Shown in pieces: positions 1-6,098 of a stretch of DNA of 25,029 nucleotides. Position 1 is the stretch's first letter. Each line of letters opens with the position of its first letter. Source of the stretch: Chloroflexota bacterium (GTDB lineage Bacteria; Chloroflexota; FW602-bin22; JAMCYS01); the NCBI GenBank assembly GCA_021847625.1, contig JAJZQK010000003.1, positions 1 through 25,029 of the forward strand. The letters run 5' to 3'. The notes beneath the pieces were generated by a model that was not told the DNA's origin, did not search any database, and was given only the letters and a program-made list of their open reading frames with translations. The position numbers were made by a program, and so were the translations under genes.

Positions 1-495
1 CGGGCGGTGGGAGCCGTCCAGCATCAGTAGTTGAGCCGGGGGAGCCTCAGCGGCAAGCGCGGCCGCCAACGCCTGTCCGTCGAGGGCCTGGGTGTGCTGA
101 ACCACGCCTTCGCCGGATTTGCCTTCGGTTGCCACAGTCTGGCCCCGGACCCGTACCCGGCCGCGATGAAGCGCCGGGTCAGTAGCCATCTCCACTTCTA
201 CTGCGCCCATCAGCGACCAGCCGCGTTCGGCAGCGGTATCCGCGGCGTAGGTTGCCAGCACCTGCGACAGGGCCGGGACCGCGGCTGTGAGGTTGCCGTG
301 GTCCTGCGGACTGAGTACGACCGAGAACCGATTGGGAACGTACACCCTACCTGGACCAATTGCCTGGCGGCCCTCCATTTCGCGCAGTATCAGATTGGCG
401 ATCTGCACCGGCTGCAGACTGCCGCCCTGCATTCCCGCGAAGGGAGTCTCAAGGAGACTCTCGATGAAGGCCTCAAACCGCTCCAGAGCCCGCAC
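1..495 (-). CDS. fhaA: FhaA-like protein (DUF3662 N-terminal domain), partial
   Basis: The minus strand is open from a GTG at 495 to the window edge, giving 165 residues without a stop. The translation begins MRALERFEAFIESLLETPF and continues through PVQIANLILREME and YVPNRFSVVLSP. This is the pattern of the DUF3662 domain at the N-terminus of FhaA proteins of Actinobacteria and Chloroflexi. The last visible residues (LLMLDG) look like the first strand of the C-terminal FHA phosphothreonine-binding domain, which lies outside the window. FhaA proteins are cytoplasmic partners of Ser/Thr kinase and cell-wall regulation. The kinase and phosphatase genes that often accompany them would be further left and cannot be seen. 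The GTG start is preceded by a GAGG at a suitable distance and by a promoter at 527-556. The identity is good; the exact start is less certain. Confidence 0.85.
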   Translation of the reverse strand, partial: MRALERFEAFIESLLETPFAGMQGGSLQPVQIANLILREMEGRQAIGPGRVYVPNRFSVVLSPQDHGNLTAAVPALSQVLATYAADTAAERGWSLMGAVEVEMATDPALHRGRVRVRGQTVATEGKSGEGVVQHTQALDGQALAAALAAEAPPAQLLMLDGSHRP

Positions 496-526
496 TCGCC
501 GAACCTCGCCTGACAGTCCGGTCGAG

Positions 527-556
527 ATTATAGCCGAGCGACGAAACGAGGGTCAA
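527..556 (-). promoter_or_regulatory. fhaA promoter
   Basis: On the minus strand there is a perfect -10 TATAAT (532-527) and a -35 TTGACC (556-551) with an 18-bp spacer. Transcription would start near 520, about 25 nt before the GTG start of fhaA. It is divergent from the promoter near 620. Confidence 0.6.
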
Positions 557-619
557 ATGGCACCTCTCGCTTGCTGTGGCCGGTCGGAGTCGTGGTGTTG
601 GGACCCCGACCGCGGTCCG

Positions 620-628
620 TGTTACAAT
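620..628 (+). promoter_or_regulatory. Extended -10 upstream of the 680-1099 gene
   Basis: TGT-TACAAT is an extended -10 element. A possible -35, TTGGGA at 598-603, sits at a long 19-bp spacing. The predicted start near 635 lies about 45 nt before the TTG start at 680, which supports that start over longer upstream readings of the same frame. Confidence 0.45.
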
Positions 629-679
629 ACCCCTGGTCGGCGCGCCGCTGGCGGTCGACTGAGGATTCCGGAGGGACTG

Positions 680-1099
680 TTGAACAAGCACGGTAATGGG
701 AGCGGAGGCAACGGCAGCAAGGGGCCGCATTATGCCCATGCAAGCGAACGCGAGTTCGCCCGCATCCTGGACTTCTATCAGATAGATTGGCAATACGAAC
801 CTCGCACCTTCGCTTTGCGTTGGGACGACGCTGGCACTGCCGTCGAGAGCTTTGCCCCCGACTTCTATCTGCCGGAACTGGACCTCTTTGTCGAGCTGAC
901 CACGCTTCGCCAGAAACTCGTCACCAAGAAGAATCGCAAGCTGCGACGATTGCGGGAACTGTACCCCGACATCAATATCAAGCTCTTCTATAACCGGGAC
1001 TTCAAGAGCCTAATGAGCAAATATGACATCCGTTTTGACGTCCGCAACGAGCCGGGGTCCGCGGGAGACGCAGGGGAGTTACCGGCAGAGGTCGAGTAA
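680..1099 (+). CDS. Small PD-(D/E)XK nuclease-like protein of unknown function
   Basis: This protein has 139 residues from a TTG at 680, preceded by GGAGGG at 670-675 (4-nt spacer). The frame stays open upstream to 287, but that part overlaps fhaA antisense and reads as noise. Residues 1-16 are a Gly/Asn/Ser-rich lead. The conserved-looking core starts at ASEREFARILDFY and contains YEP (39-41), APDFYLPE (59-66) and VELT (71-74), then a Lys/Arg-rich helix (KKNRKLRRLRELYP). The arrangement of Glu25, Asp61, Glu72 and a downstream lysine resembles the PD-(D/E)XK nuclease fold, although the classical ExK is E-L-T here. It could be an active nuclease or a degenerate relative used for binding. I recall similar small proteins in Chloroflexi and Actinobacteria, without a proven function. 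A hairpin terminator follows at 1111-1141. Confidence 0.7.
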   Translation: MNKHGNGSGGNGSKGPHYAHASEREFARILDFYQIDWQYEPRTFALRWDDAGTAVESFAPDFYLPELDLFVELTTLRQKLVTKKNRKLRRLRELYPDINIKLFYNRDFKSLMSKYDIRFDVRNEPGSAGDAGELPAEVE

Positions 1100-1110
1100 G
1101 TCGCGGAAAC

Positions 1111-1141
1111 GGCTGAGGCCCGACAAAGTGAAGCCTCAGCC
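1111..1141. terminator. Hairpin 3' of the nuclease-like gene, possibly bidirectional
   Basis: A perfect 9-bp stem (GGCTGAGGC at 1111-1119, GCCTCAGCC at 1133-1141) closes a 13-nt loop, 12 nt after the stop codon of the plus-strand gene. On the minus strand the stem is followed by GTTTCC. There is no long T-run on either side, so termination efficiency is uncertain. It could also end the minus-strand transcript starting near 1444. Confidence 0.5.
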
Positions 1142-1195
1142 GACGGCAGCTCGGCAAACAGGAATCCCTCCTCTGGAGAAGAGAAGAGATAACTC

Positions 1196-1444
1196 AGCCC
1201 CGAGTAACCTTCCGGTTACCGTCCGTTCCTTACCTTCTCGCCTCGCTACGCCGGCTTCGCGCTTCCGGGCATCGCACCCTTCCGCCCTATCACCTAACGT
1301 CCGCTTGCGTTCCGGCCTCCCGGCCTCTTTGCCTTCGCTTCCCGGCTTTCGCTTCCGGCCTTCCGACCTTCGGTTGTTGCCGTTCCGCTGGGCCCTTCCG
1401 CCGTTTGTTCAGGTCCTCGCGGCACCACCCAGTTCCTCGGGGCT
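1196..1444 (-). ncRNA. Candidate structured ncRNA, unassigned
   Basis: This stretch holds no credible gene on either strand; the plus-strand open frame through it has low-complexity Pro/Ser/Arg composition. The minus strand is strikingly purine-rich. A promoter at 1451-1479 predicts a start near 1444, exactly where a 9-nt arm begins (AGCCCCGAG, 1444-1436). That arm pairs perfectly with CTCGGGGCT (1204-1196). Inside, several hairpins have GNRA-type loops: GTAACC-GGAA-GGTTAC near 1205-1220 and GGCC-GGGA-GGCC near 1316-1327. I compared it by eye with RNase P RNA, tmRNA, SRP RNA and 6S RNA and found no signature of any. It may be only a low-complexity purine tract; the terminal stem at the predicted start is the main argument for an RNA. 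Confidence 0.3.
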
Positions 1445-1450
1445 ATTTAT

Positions 1451-1479
1451 AAATTAGCACGCCGCGAGGCAATTGTCAA
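1451..1479 (-). promoter_or_regulatory. Minus-strand promoter with no downstream ORF
   Basis: A perfect -35 TTGACA (1479-1474), a 17-bp spacer and an extended -10 TGC-TAATTT (hexamer 1456-1451). No open reading frame of interest lies downstream on this strand before fhaA, so the promoter points to a non-coding transcript. One arm of a 9-bp dyad (1461-1469) lies inside the spacer. Confidence 0.5.
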
Positions 1480-1550
1480 GGGGTCGCGGGCGAATTTCCG
1501 GCTGATTCGCGTAAAGTGCCCGCGGGAGTGCTCCGGTGGTGGGCAAGGAA

Positions 1551-1577
1551 CTGGCCCCGGCCTAGAGCCGGGGCCAG
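1551..1577 (-). terminator. Terminator-like hairpin after fhs
   Basis: A perfect 11-bp GC-rich stem (1551-1561 with 1567-1577) and a 5-nt loop lie 26 nt downstream of the fhs stop on the minus strand. The following bases (TTCCTTG) are a weak T-tract. Position and stability fit the end of the fchA-folD-fhs operon. Confidence 0.6.
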
Positions 1578-1603
1578 TACTGGTCGCCGAAGACGAGTGA
1601 GTC

Positions 1604-3316
1604 TTAGAACAGGCCGAGCGTGCGACCTTCTTCGTCGATATCCACCACGTTGCCGGCAGGTACTGACGGCAGGCCGGGCATGGTGCGCATCTCGCCCAAG
1701 AGTGGATAGAGGAAGCCGGCACCCATCGAGGCGCGGATGTCGCGGATCGGCACCCGGAAGCCGCGCGGCCGTCCCTTCAAGTTCTGGTCGTGGGAGAGCG
1801 AGAGATGGGTTTTCGCCATGCAGATGGGCAGCTTGTCGTAGCCGGTCTTGGTGTACAGCCGGATCTTCTGCTCCGCGGCCGGCAGGTAGTCCACGCCGTC
1901 GGCGCCGTAGATCTTCGTGGCGATCGCCTCGATCTTCTCCTTGATGGAAGCGTCTAGCGGGTAGAGGAACTGGAAGTTACTCGGCTTATCGGCCGCTTTG
2001 GCCACTGCCCGGGCCAATTCCTCGCCGCCGGCACCGCCCTTCGCCCAGACCTCGCTGACGTAGGCGCCCTCGGCCCCTGCCTCTACCGCCCTCTTCTGCA
2101 CCAACTCGATCTCCTTGCTGGTGTCGGCGGTGAAGCGGTTGAGGGCGACGACCACGGGCACGCCAAACTGCTTCATGTTCTCGACCTGCTTCTCGAGGTT
2201 GGCGCAGCCGTCCGCGACCGCCAGCAGGTTCTCCTGCACCAAACCAGGGTCGAGCGGCTTGCCCGCGACTACCTTGAAGCGGCCGCTGTGCATCTTGAGG
2301 GCGCGCACGGTGGCCACGATCACTACGCAGTTCGGCGTCAGGCCGGAATAGCGGCATTTGATATCCATGAATTTCTCGGCGCCCATGTCGGCCCCGAAGC
2401 CGCTCTCGGTAACCACGTAGTCGCCCAGCTTGAGGGCGATCTGGTCGGCGACGATTGAGTTGTTGCCGTGCGCGATGTTGGCGAAGGGTCCCGCGTGCAC
2501 AAAGCACGGCGTGTGCTCCAGTGTTTGCAGCAGGTTGGGCTTGATCGCATCGCGCATCAACACCGTCATCGCGCCCGCGGCGTGCAGGTCGTCGGCGGTA
2601 ATTGGCTTGCCGCTCTTGCTGAAGCCGATGACGATTCGACCCAGTCGCTCGCGCAGGTCCCGCAGGCCCGTGGTGAGGGCGAGGATCGCCATCACTTCAG
2701 AGGCCACGGCGATGTCGAAGCCAGATTCCCGCGGTACGCCATTGTCCTTGCCCCCAAGGCCAATGACGATCCGGCGCAGGGAGCGGTCGCTGATGTCCAA
2801 GACACGCGGCCAGGTGATGCTGAAGGGGTCGATGTCCAGGGAGTTGCCGTGCATAATATGATTGTCGACGAAAGCGGCGAGAAGGTTGTGCGCCATGGAC
2901 ACGGCGTGCGTGTCGCCGGTGAGATGGAGGTTGAAGTCCTCCATGGGCACGACCTGGGAATAACCGCCGCCGGCCGCGCCGCCCTTGATGCCGAAGACGG
3001 GCCCGAGTGAGGGCTGGCGAATGCAGGTCACCGTCTTCTTGCCGATGCGATTTAGTGCCATGGACAGGCCAATGGTAGTTACGGTCTTGCCCTCACCCAA
3101 AGGCGTTGGCGTGATGGCCGTCACGTCGATGTACTTGCCATTGGGCTTGTCCTTCAGGCGCTCCCGGACGTCGAGAGAGACCTTCGCCTTGTACTTGCCA
3201 TAGAGCTCAATTTCGTCGTCCGTAAGGCCGAGCTCCTCGGCAATGGCGGCGATCGGCTTCATCTGTGCCGCCTGGGCAATTTCAAGGTCGCTGGGTACCG
3301 GTTTGCTTTCGCTCAC
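1604..3316 (-). CDS. fhs: Formate--tetrahydrofolate ligase
   Basis: The product has 570 residues, the usual family length. It catalyses ATP-dependent joining of formate to tetrahydrofolate to give 10-formyl-THF, or the reverse with ATP formation, in the cytoplasm. The P-loop [14 protein letters not shown] is near residue 70, followed by [19 protein letters not shown] and the segment [13 protein letters not shown]. Near the C-terminus come [16 protein letters not shown] and an end in [16 protein letters not shown], both typical of the family. The start is GTG at 3316, with AGGAAGAG a few bases upstream. It is the last gene of the fchA-folD-fhs operon, 72 nt after folD, and is followed by a strong hairpin. 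The three genes make a complete methylene-THF/formate module. In anaerobes this serves the methyl branch of the Wood-Ljungdahl pathway or formate production; which one cannot be told from this window. Confidence 0.97.
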   Translation of the reverse strand: MSESKPVPSDLEIAQAAQMKPIAAIAEELGLTDDEIELYGKYKAKVSLDVRERLKDKPNGKYIDVTAITPTPLGEGKTVTTIGLSMALNRIGKKTVTCIRQPSLGPVFGIKGGAAGGGYSQVVPMEDFNLHLTGDTHAVSMAHNLLAAFVDNHIMHGNSLDIDPFSITWPRVLDISDRSLRRIVIGLGGKDNGVPRESGFDIAVASEVMAILALTTGLRDLRERLGRIVIGFSKSGKPITADDLHAAGAMTVLMRDAIKPNLLQTLEHTPCFVHAGPFANIAHGNNSIVADQIALKLGDYVVTESGFGADMGAEKFMDIKCRYSGLTPNCVVIVATVRALKMHSGRFKVVAGKPLDPGLVQENLLAVADGCANLEKQVENMKQFGVPVVVALNRFTADTSKEIELVQKRAVEAGAEGAYVSEVWAKGGAGGEELARAVAKAADKPSNFQFLYPLDASIKEKIEAIATKIYGADGVDYLPAAEQKIRLYTKTGYDKLPICMAKTHLSLSHDQNLKGRPRGFRVPIRDIRASMGAGFLYPLLGEMRTMPGLPSVPAGNVVDIDEEGRTLGLF

Positions 3317-3388
3317 TATCGCTCTTCCTCCGTCGTTGTTTTTTGGCGCGTGGGCCCCGCTGGCGACAGTCCGGCGGCGCCCCCAGAA

Positions 3389-4252
3389 TCAACCCTTCTC
3401 CGCAAGCAGCAGTTCCGCGGCGCGCAGAGTATTGCGCAGCAGCATCACATTAGTCATGGGTCCCGTGCCGCCGGGCACCGGGGTGATGGCAGAGGCGGTC
3501 TCCAGCGCCGCCTCGTAGTCTACGTCGCCAACGGCCTTGCCGTTAACCACGTTGACGCCGAAGTCTATCACAATTGCGCCCGGTTTGATCATGTCCTGCG
3601 TAATGAATCGCGGCTTGCCTATGGCGGCGACGAGGATGTCCGCCTCTCTACACACCGCCGGCAGGTCGCGCGTGCGGGAGTGACAGATGGTAACGGTGGC
3701 ATTCTGGTGCAGGAGCAGCAGCGCCATCGGTTTGCCGACGATGTTGCTGCGCCCGACTACCACGGCGCGCCTGCCGCTCAGTTCGACGCCCTCCCGCCGC
3801 AGAATCTCCATCCCGCCGCTTGGCGTCGCCGGGGCGAAGAACTGGCCGCTCCCGGCGAGCAACCGACCCGCGTTGGTTGGGTTGATGCCGTCCACGTCCT
3901 TTTGCGGGGCGATGCCGTTGGCCACCGCCTCCTGTGGCAGGTGTTTGGGCAGGGGCATCTGGACGATGATGCCGCTGACGGCCGGGTCATCGTTCAGATC
4001 CTCGACTAGACCGACCATCTCCGCCTGGGTGATAGAAGTCTCCGGCTGGTGGAGCGAGAACGTCATCCCTACGTCCTCGAAGCTGCGCCCGATTTGCCTC
4101 ACGTAGCGCTCTGAAGCCGGGTCATGGCCTACCTGCACCACGGTGATGCCGGGGACGAAGCCGTGTTCGGACTTGAAGGCGGCGACCGCGCCCTTGAGTT
4201 CTTCCTTCATCGCCGCCGCCAGGGCTTTGCCATCCAGGACTCTCGCTACCAT
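3389..4252 (-). CDS. folD: Methylenetetrahydrofolate dehydrogenase (FolD), catalytic Lys54 replaced
   Basis: The product has 287 residues from ATG 4252 (GGAGGG just upstream). An ATG at 4273 is in frame, but FolD proteins begin close to the VLDGK motif, which supports 4252. The family oxidises 5,10-methylene-THF with NAD(P)+ and hydrolyses methenyl-THF to 10-formyl-THF. Typical motifs are present: PGITVVQVG, ASERY, VQMPLP, KDVDGINP, GRSNIVGKP and TPVPGGTGPMT. Aligned by hand to E. coli FolD, numbering matches through this region, and the Y50-x-x-x-K54 motif reads Y50-V-R-Q-I54. The codon at 4093-4091 is ATC (Ile). Lys54 is the catalytic lysine required for cyclohydrolase activity. The residues corresponding to Gln98 and Asp121 are kept. 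I infer that the enzyme is mainly or only a dehydrogenase, with the upstream FchA supplying the cyclohydrolase step. Confidence 0.95.
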   Translation of the reverse strand: MVARVLDGKALAAAMKEELKGAVAAFKSEHGFVPGITVVQVGHDPASERYVRQIGRSFEDVGMTFSLHQPETSITQAEMVGLVEDLNDDPAVSGIIVQMPLPKHLPQEAVANGIAPQKDVDGINPTNAGRLLAGSGQFFAPATPSGGMEILRREGVELSGRRAVVVGRSNIVGKPMALLLLHQNATVTICHSRTRDLPAVCREADILVAAIGKPRFITQDMIKPGAIVIDFGVNVVNGKAVGDVDYEAALETASAITPVPGGTGPMTNVMLLRNTLRAAELLLAEKG

Positions 4253-4278
4253 ATGCCCTCCAGTGCAGGTCATGCGAC

Positions 4279-4902
4279 CTATAGTTTTGCTTCAACGGTA
4301 CGCAGCACTGCCTCACGCAGTTCGGCCTTCCCTGCCAGGTACCCGTTCAGCATTCGCTGGGCTTCGGCCACAAAGTCGGGGTCCTTGATCAGTCCCAGAT
4401 TGATCTTCACGTTCAAGGCTGCCGAGCGCAGCCCTGCCTCCGCCTCGGCAATGCCAACCCCGGCATCGCTGACGGCATTGACGTTGCCTCGCTCACCCAC
4501 CGGCCGGCACAGTCCCATCACTTCGGCGCAAAGGCGAGCCGTGTCTAGCGGCGGCCGCGTGGCCGCCTTGAGCGCCGCCTGCAGGGCGCGAGTGCGTGCC
4601 GCTTTCTCTTCGTCGGTGCCGCGAGGCATCTTGCTAGCGGCTGCCACCACACCGTAGGCGGCCACGTCGGCGTCAATGGCGGCGAGCAGCTCATCGCGCA
4701 GACTGCTGGCTTGCGCCAGGATCGTCTGCATTTCGCTCTCGACTGCCTTATACTTCTCTCTACCGATGGTCAGATTGCAGACCATGCAGACGAGTGCTGC
4801 GCCCGTCGCGCCACTCAGCGCCGCGGCACTGCCCCCGCCTGGCGTCGGCGCTCCAGACGATAGTTCCCGGAGGAATTCGCCGATGGTCTTGTCCGCGTAC
4901 AT
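4279..4902 (-). CDS. fchA: Methenyl-THF cyclohydrolase / formiminotransferase-cyclodeaminase family protein
   Basis: The product has 207 residues from ATG 4902, with GAGAGG five bases upstream. A GTG at 4908 is also in frame but overlaps that ribosome binding site. The N-terminus carries the family motif SSGAPTPGGGSAAALSGATGAAL, given here in part, followed by VCNLTIGREKY; it has the length of stand-alone cyclodeaminases. The family is homologous to the cyclodeaminase domain of vertebrate FTCD. In Methylobacterium extorquens the related Fch is a methenyl-tetrahydrofolate cyclohydrolase. No histidine-degradation gene is nearby. Instead it is first in an operon with folD and fhs, so methenyl-THF cyclohydrolase is the better guess than formimino-THF cyclodeaminase. 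The lost lysine in the neighbouring FolD supports this. Confidence 0.88.
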   Translation of the reverse strand: MYADKTIGEFLRELSSGAPTPGGGSAAALSGATGAALVCMVCNLTIGREKYKAVESEMQTILAQASSLRDELLAAIDADVAAYGVVAAASKMPRGTDEEKAARTRALQAALKAATRPPLDTARLCAEVMGLCRPVGERGNVNAVSDAGVGIAEAEAGLRSAALNVKINLGLIKDPDFVAEAQRMLNGYLAGKAELREAVLRTVEAKL

Positions 4903-5121
4903 GCGCACCTCTCTAGCCTTAATTGCTCAAGGGCAGGTCCGGCTCAGACACAAGGTCGGCAGCCGGAGCCCGTGACGCAGCTGGCGGTCTTGGACGTCGG
5001 TTGAAGCAGTTGCTAAGGGGTGGGGAATAGCGCGACTGGCCCGATGTGACGTCGGGCCGGGGGTTGATGCGGACCAACTGACTCTGCAAGGCGGCGCTCC
5101 CACCCCTGGCGTGGCGCTGAG
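4903..5121 (-). other. Untranslated leader of the fchA-folD-fhs operon
   Basis: From the predicted transcript start near 5121 to the fchA start codon there are about 219 nt without a gene. The clearest structure is a 7-bp hairpin (GGCCCGA 5038-5044 with TCGGGCC 5052-5058, 7-nt loop). I looked for tetrahydrofolate (THF-I, THF-II), ZTP (pfl) and glycine riboswitch signatures and found no convincing match. Its length and the folate genes downstream leave room for an RNA regulator I cannot name. Confidence 0.35.
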
Positions 5122-5127
5122 GGCTGG

Positions 5128-5156
5128 ATTATACCACGGCGGAACCTGGCGGACAA
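5128..5156 (-). promoter_or_regulatory. Promoter of the fchA-folD-fhs operon
   Basis: Extended -10 TGG-TATAAT (perfect hexamer at 5133-5128) and -35 TTGTCC (5156-5151), separated by 17 bp on the minus strand. Transcription would begin near 5121 and run through all three folate genes. Confidence 0.65.
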
Positions 5157-5205
5157 GCCCATTTGGGGGCCCGCGGTGTGCAGCCAGCGCCGAAGGAGGA
5201 GCGAG

Positions 5206-5706
5206 ATGATGAAGCATCGGCTGTTCATAGGGGTGGTTGGCGACGGCGACTGCGGGCCTGCCGCGGCGGCGGTGGCTCAAGAAGTGGGCCGCCTGCTAGC
5301 CGAGGCGGGCTGCTCCCTTGTCTGCGGCGGGCTGGGGGGCGTGATGCGGGCAGCTTGCCAGGGGGCGCTGTCAGCGGGAGGGCAGACCGTCGGCATCCTG
5401 CCGGGCGACAGCGCGGCTTCGGCCAACCCTTTTGTCGCGGTGCCCATCGTCACCGGGTTGGGCGAAGCGCGCAACGTGCTGGTCGCAAAAACAAGCCAGG
5501 CGGTCATAGCGGTGGAAGGGCGCTACGGCACGCTCTCCGAAATCGCCCTGGCACTCAAACTGGGTCGACCGGTGGTCGGCCTCAATACCTGGGAGCTGGC
5601 GCGAGACGGCGAGGCGGACCAACGAATCGTGAGGGCGGCCACTCCCGCCGAAGCAGTACACCTGGCGATTGAGATGGCGACTCGAGCATCCGGGGAAGGT
5701 CGTTGA
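5206..5706 (+). CDS. TIGR00725 / LOG-family-like nucleotide-binding protein
   Basis: The product has 166 residues from ATG 5206, chosen because AAGGAGG (5193-5199) lies at ideal spacing; the upstream in-frame start at 5176 has no such site. The fold is Rossmann-like. A first strand LFIGVVGDGD is followed by VCGGLGGVMRAACQGA, then TVGILPGD, and then VEGRYGTLSEIALALKLGRPVVGL. The GG-G-GV and G-GTLSE segments are the marks of the SLOG/TIGR00725 group, related to LOG (Lonely Guy) and molybdenum-cofactor carrier proteins. Those proteins bind or hydrolyse nucleotides, but for TIGR00725 members the reaction is not established. It appears to be a single-gene unit, divergent from the fchA operon and just upstream of the ABC importer. 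It is cytoplasmic, with no signal peptide. Confidence 0.8.
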   Translation: MMKHRLFIGVVGDGDCGPAAAAVAQEVGRLLAEAGCSLVCGGLGGVMRAACQGALSAGGQTVGILPGDSAASANPFVAVPIVTGLGEARNVLVAKTSQAVIAVEGRYGTLSEIALALKLGRPVVGLNTWELARDGEADQRIVRAATPAEAVHLAIEMATRASGEGR

Positions 5707-5740
5707 CCGGCCCTGCCCGGCTGGTACCTGCCCGAAAGCC

Positions 5741-5770
5741 TATCCGACCTTCTGCTATCCGACCTTCTGC
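5741..5770 (+). repeat. Two perfect tandem 15-bp repeats abutting the -35 box
   Basis: TATCCGACCTTCTGC occurs at 5741-5755 and again, with no gap, at 5756-5770. The next base begins the -35 hexamer TTGACA at 5771. The position fits a pair of activator sites contacting RNA polymerase, but a recent chance duplication cannot be excluded. Confidence 0.75.
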
Positions 5771-5799
5771 TTGACAGGGCAGGTTGCGGCTGATATAAC
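5771..5799 (+). promoter_or_regulatory. Strong promoter of the peptide-type ABC importer operon
   Basis: Perfect -35 TTGACA (5771-5776), 17-bp spacer and extended -10 TGA-TATAAC (hexamer 5794-5799). The predicted start is near 5806. This is the best consensus match in the window. Confidence 0.75.
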
Positions 5800-5805
5800 T
5801 TCGCA

Positions 5806-6098
5806 ATGCCGCACGAGCGGCAAAGCGCGTTCTTGATTGCATCTCAAGGAGGTGAAGCGGCAAAGACACAGCCCGCGCTAGCGTCGCGGCGCCATTTTCC
5901 CCTGCACAGGCGCAAGGAGAATGGAGGCCGTGCCAGCGACCTCAGAGCGGCGCACGCGGAAGGTGCGAACACTGCGCGGATCTCCGGTCCCGAATCCTGT
6001 TTTGGACGGCGACGTAGGCCGTCCAGTGAGGCGTTCCGTTTACTCGCGTCCAAATTGCGCGGAAGAAGTACGGCCTCGGCCGAAGGGAGAATCAGAGC
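5806..6098 (+). other. Long untranslated leader of the ABC importer operon
   Basis: About 293 nt separate the predicted transcript start from the GTG of the lipoprotein gene. A hairpin opens the leader (GCCGC-ACGA-GCGGC from 5808), and a 7-bp stem GGACGGC/GCCGTCC spans 6004-6024. AAGGAGGTGA near 5848 looks like an internal ribosome binding site but precedes no convincing reading frame. An ATG-started open frame at 5806-6102 has the composition of a random frame. No known riboswitch was recognised. Confidence 0.4.

Noticed and set aside
1418..1431. Minus-strand TGGGTGGTGCCGCG resembles the T-box antiterminator motif AGGGUGGNACCGCG.
   Set aside because: It lies only about 13 nt after the predicted transcript start, leaving no room for Stem I, and no synthetase or amino-acid gene follows on that strand.
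1023..1457. A 144-codon plus-strand open frame across the gene-free region.
   Set aside because: It overlaps the end of the nuclease-like gene, has Pro/Ser/Arg-rich low-complexity composition and no ribosome binding site; it reflects the pyrimidine-rich tract.
4903..5121. Possible THF or ZTP riboswitch before fchA.
   Set aside because: CCGCC-containing segments were found, but the conserved cores of neither family could be laid out.
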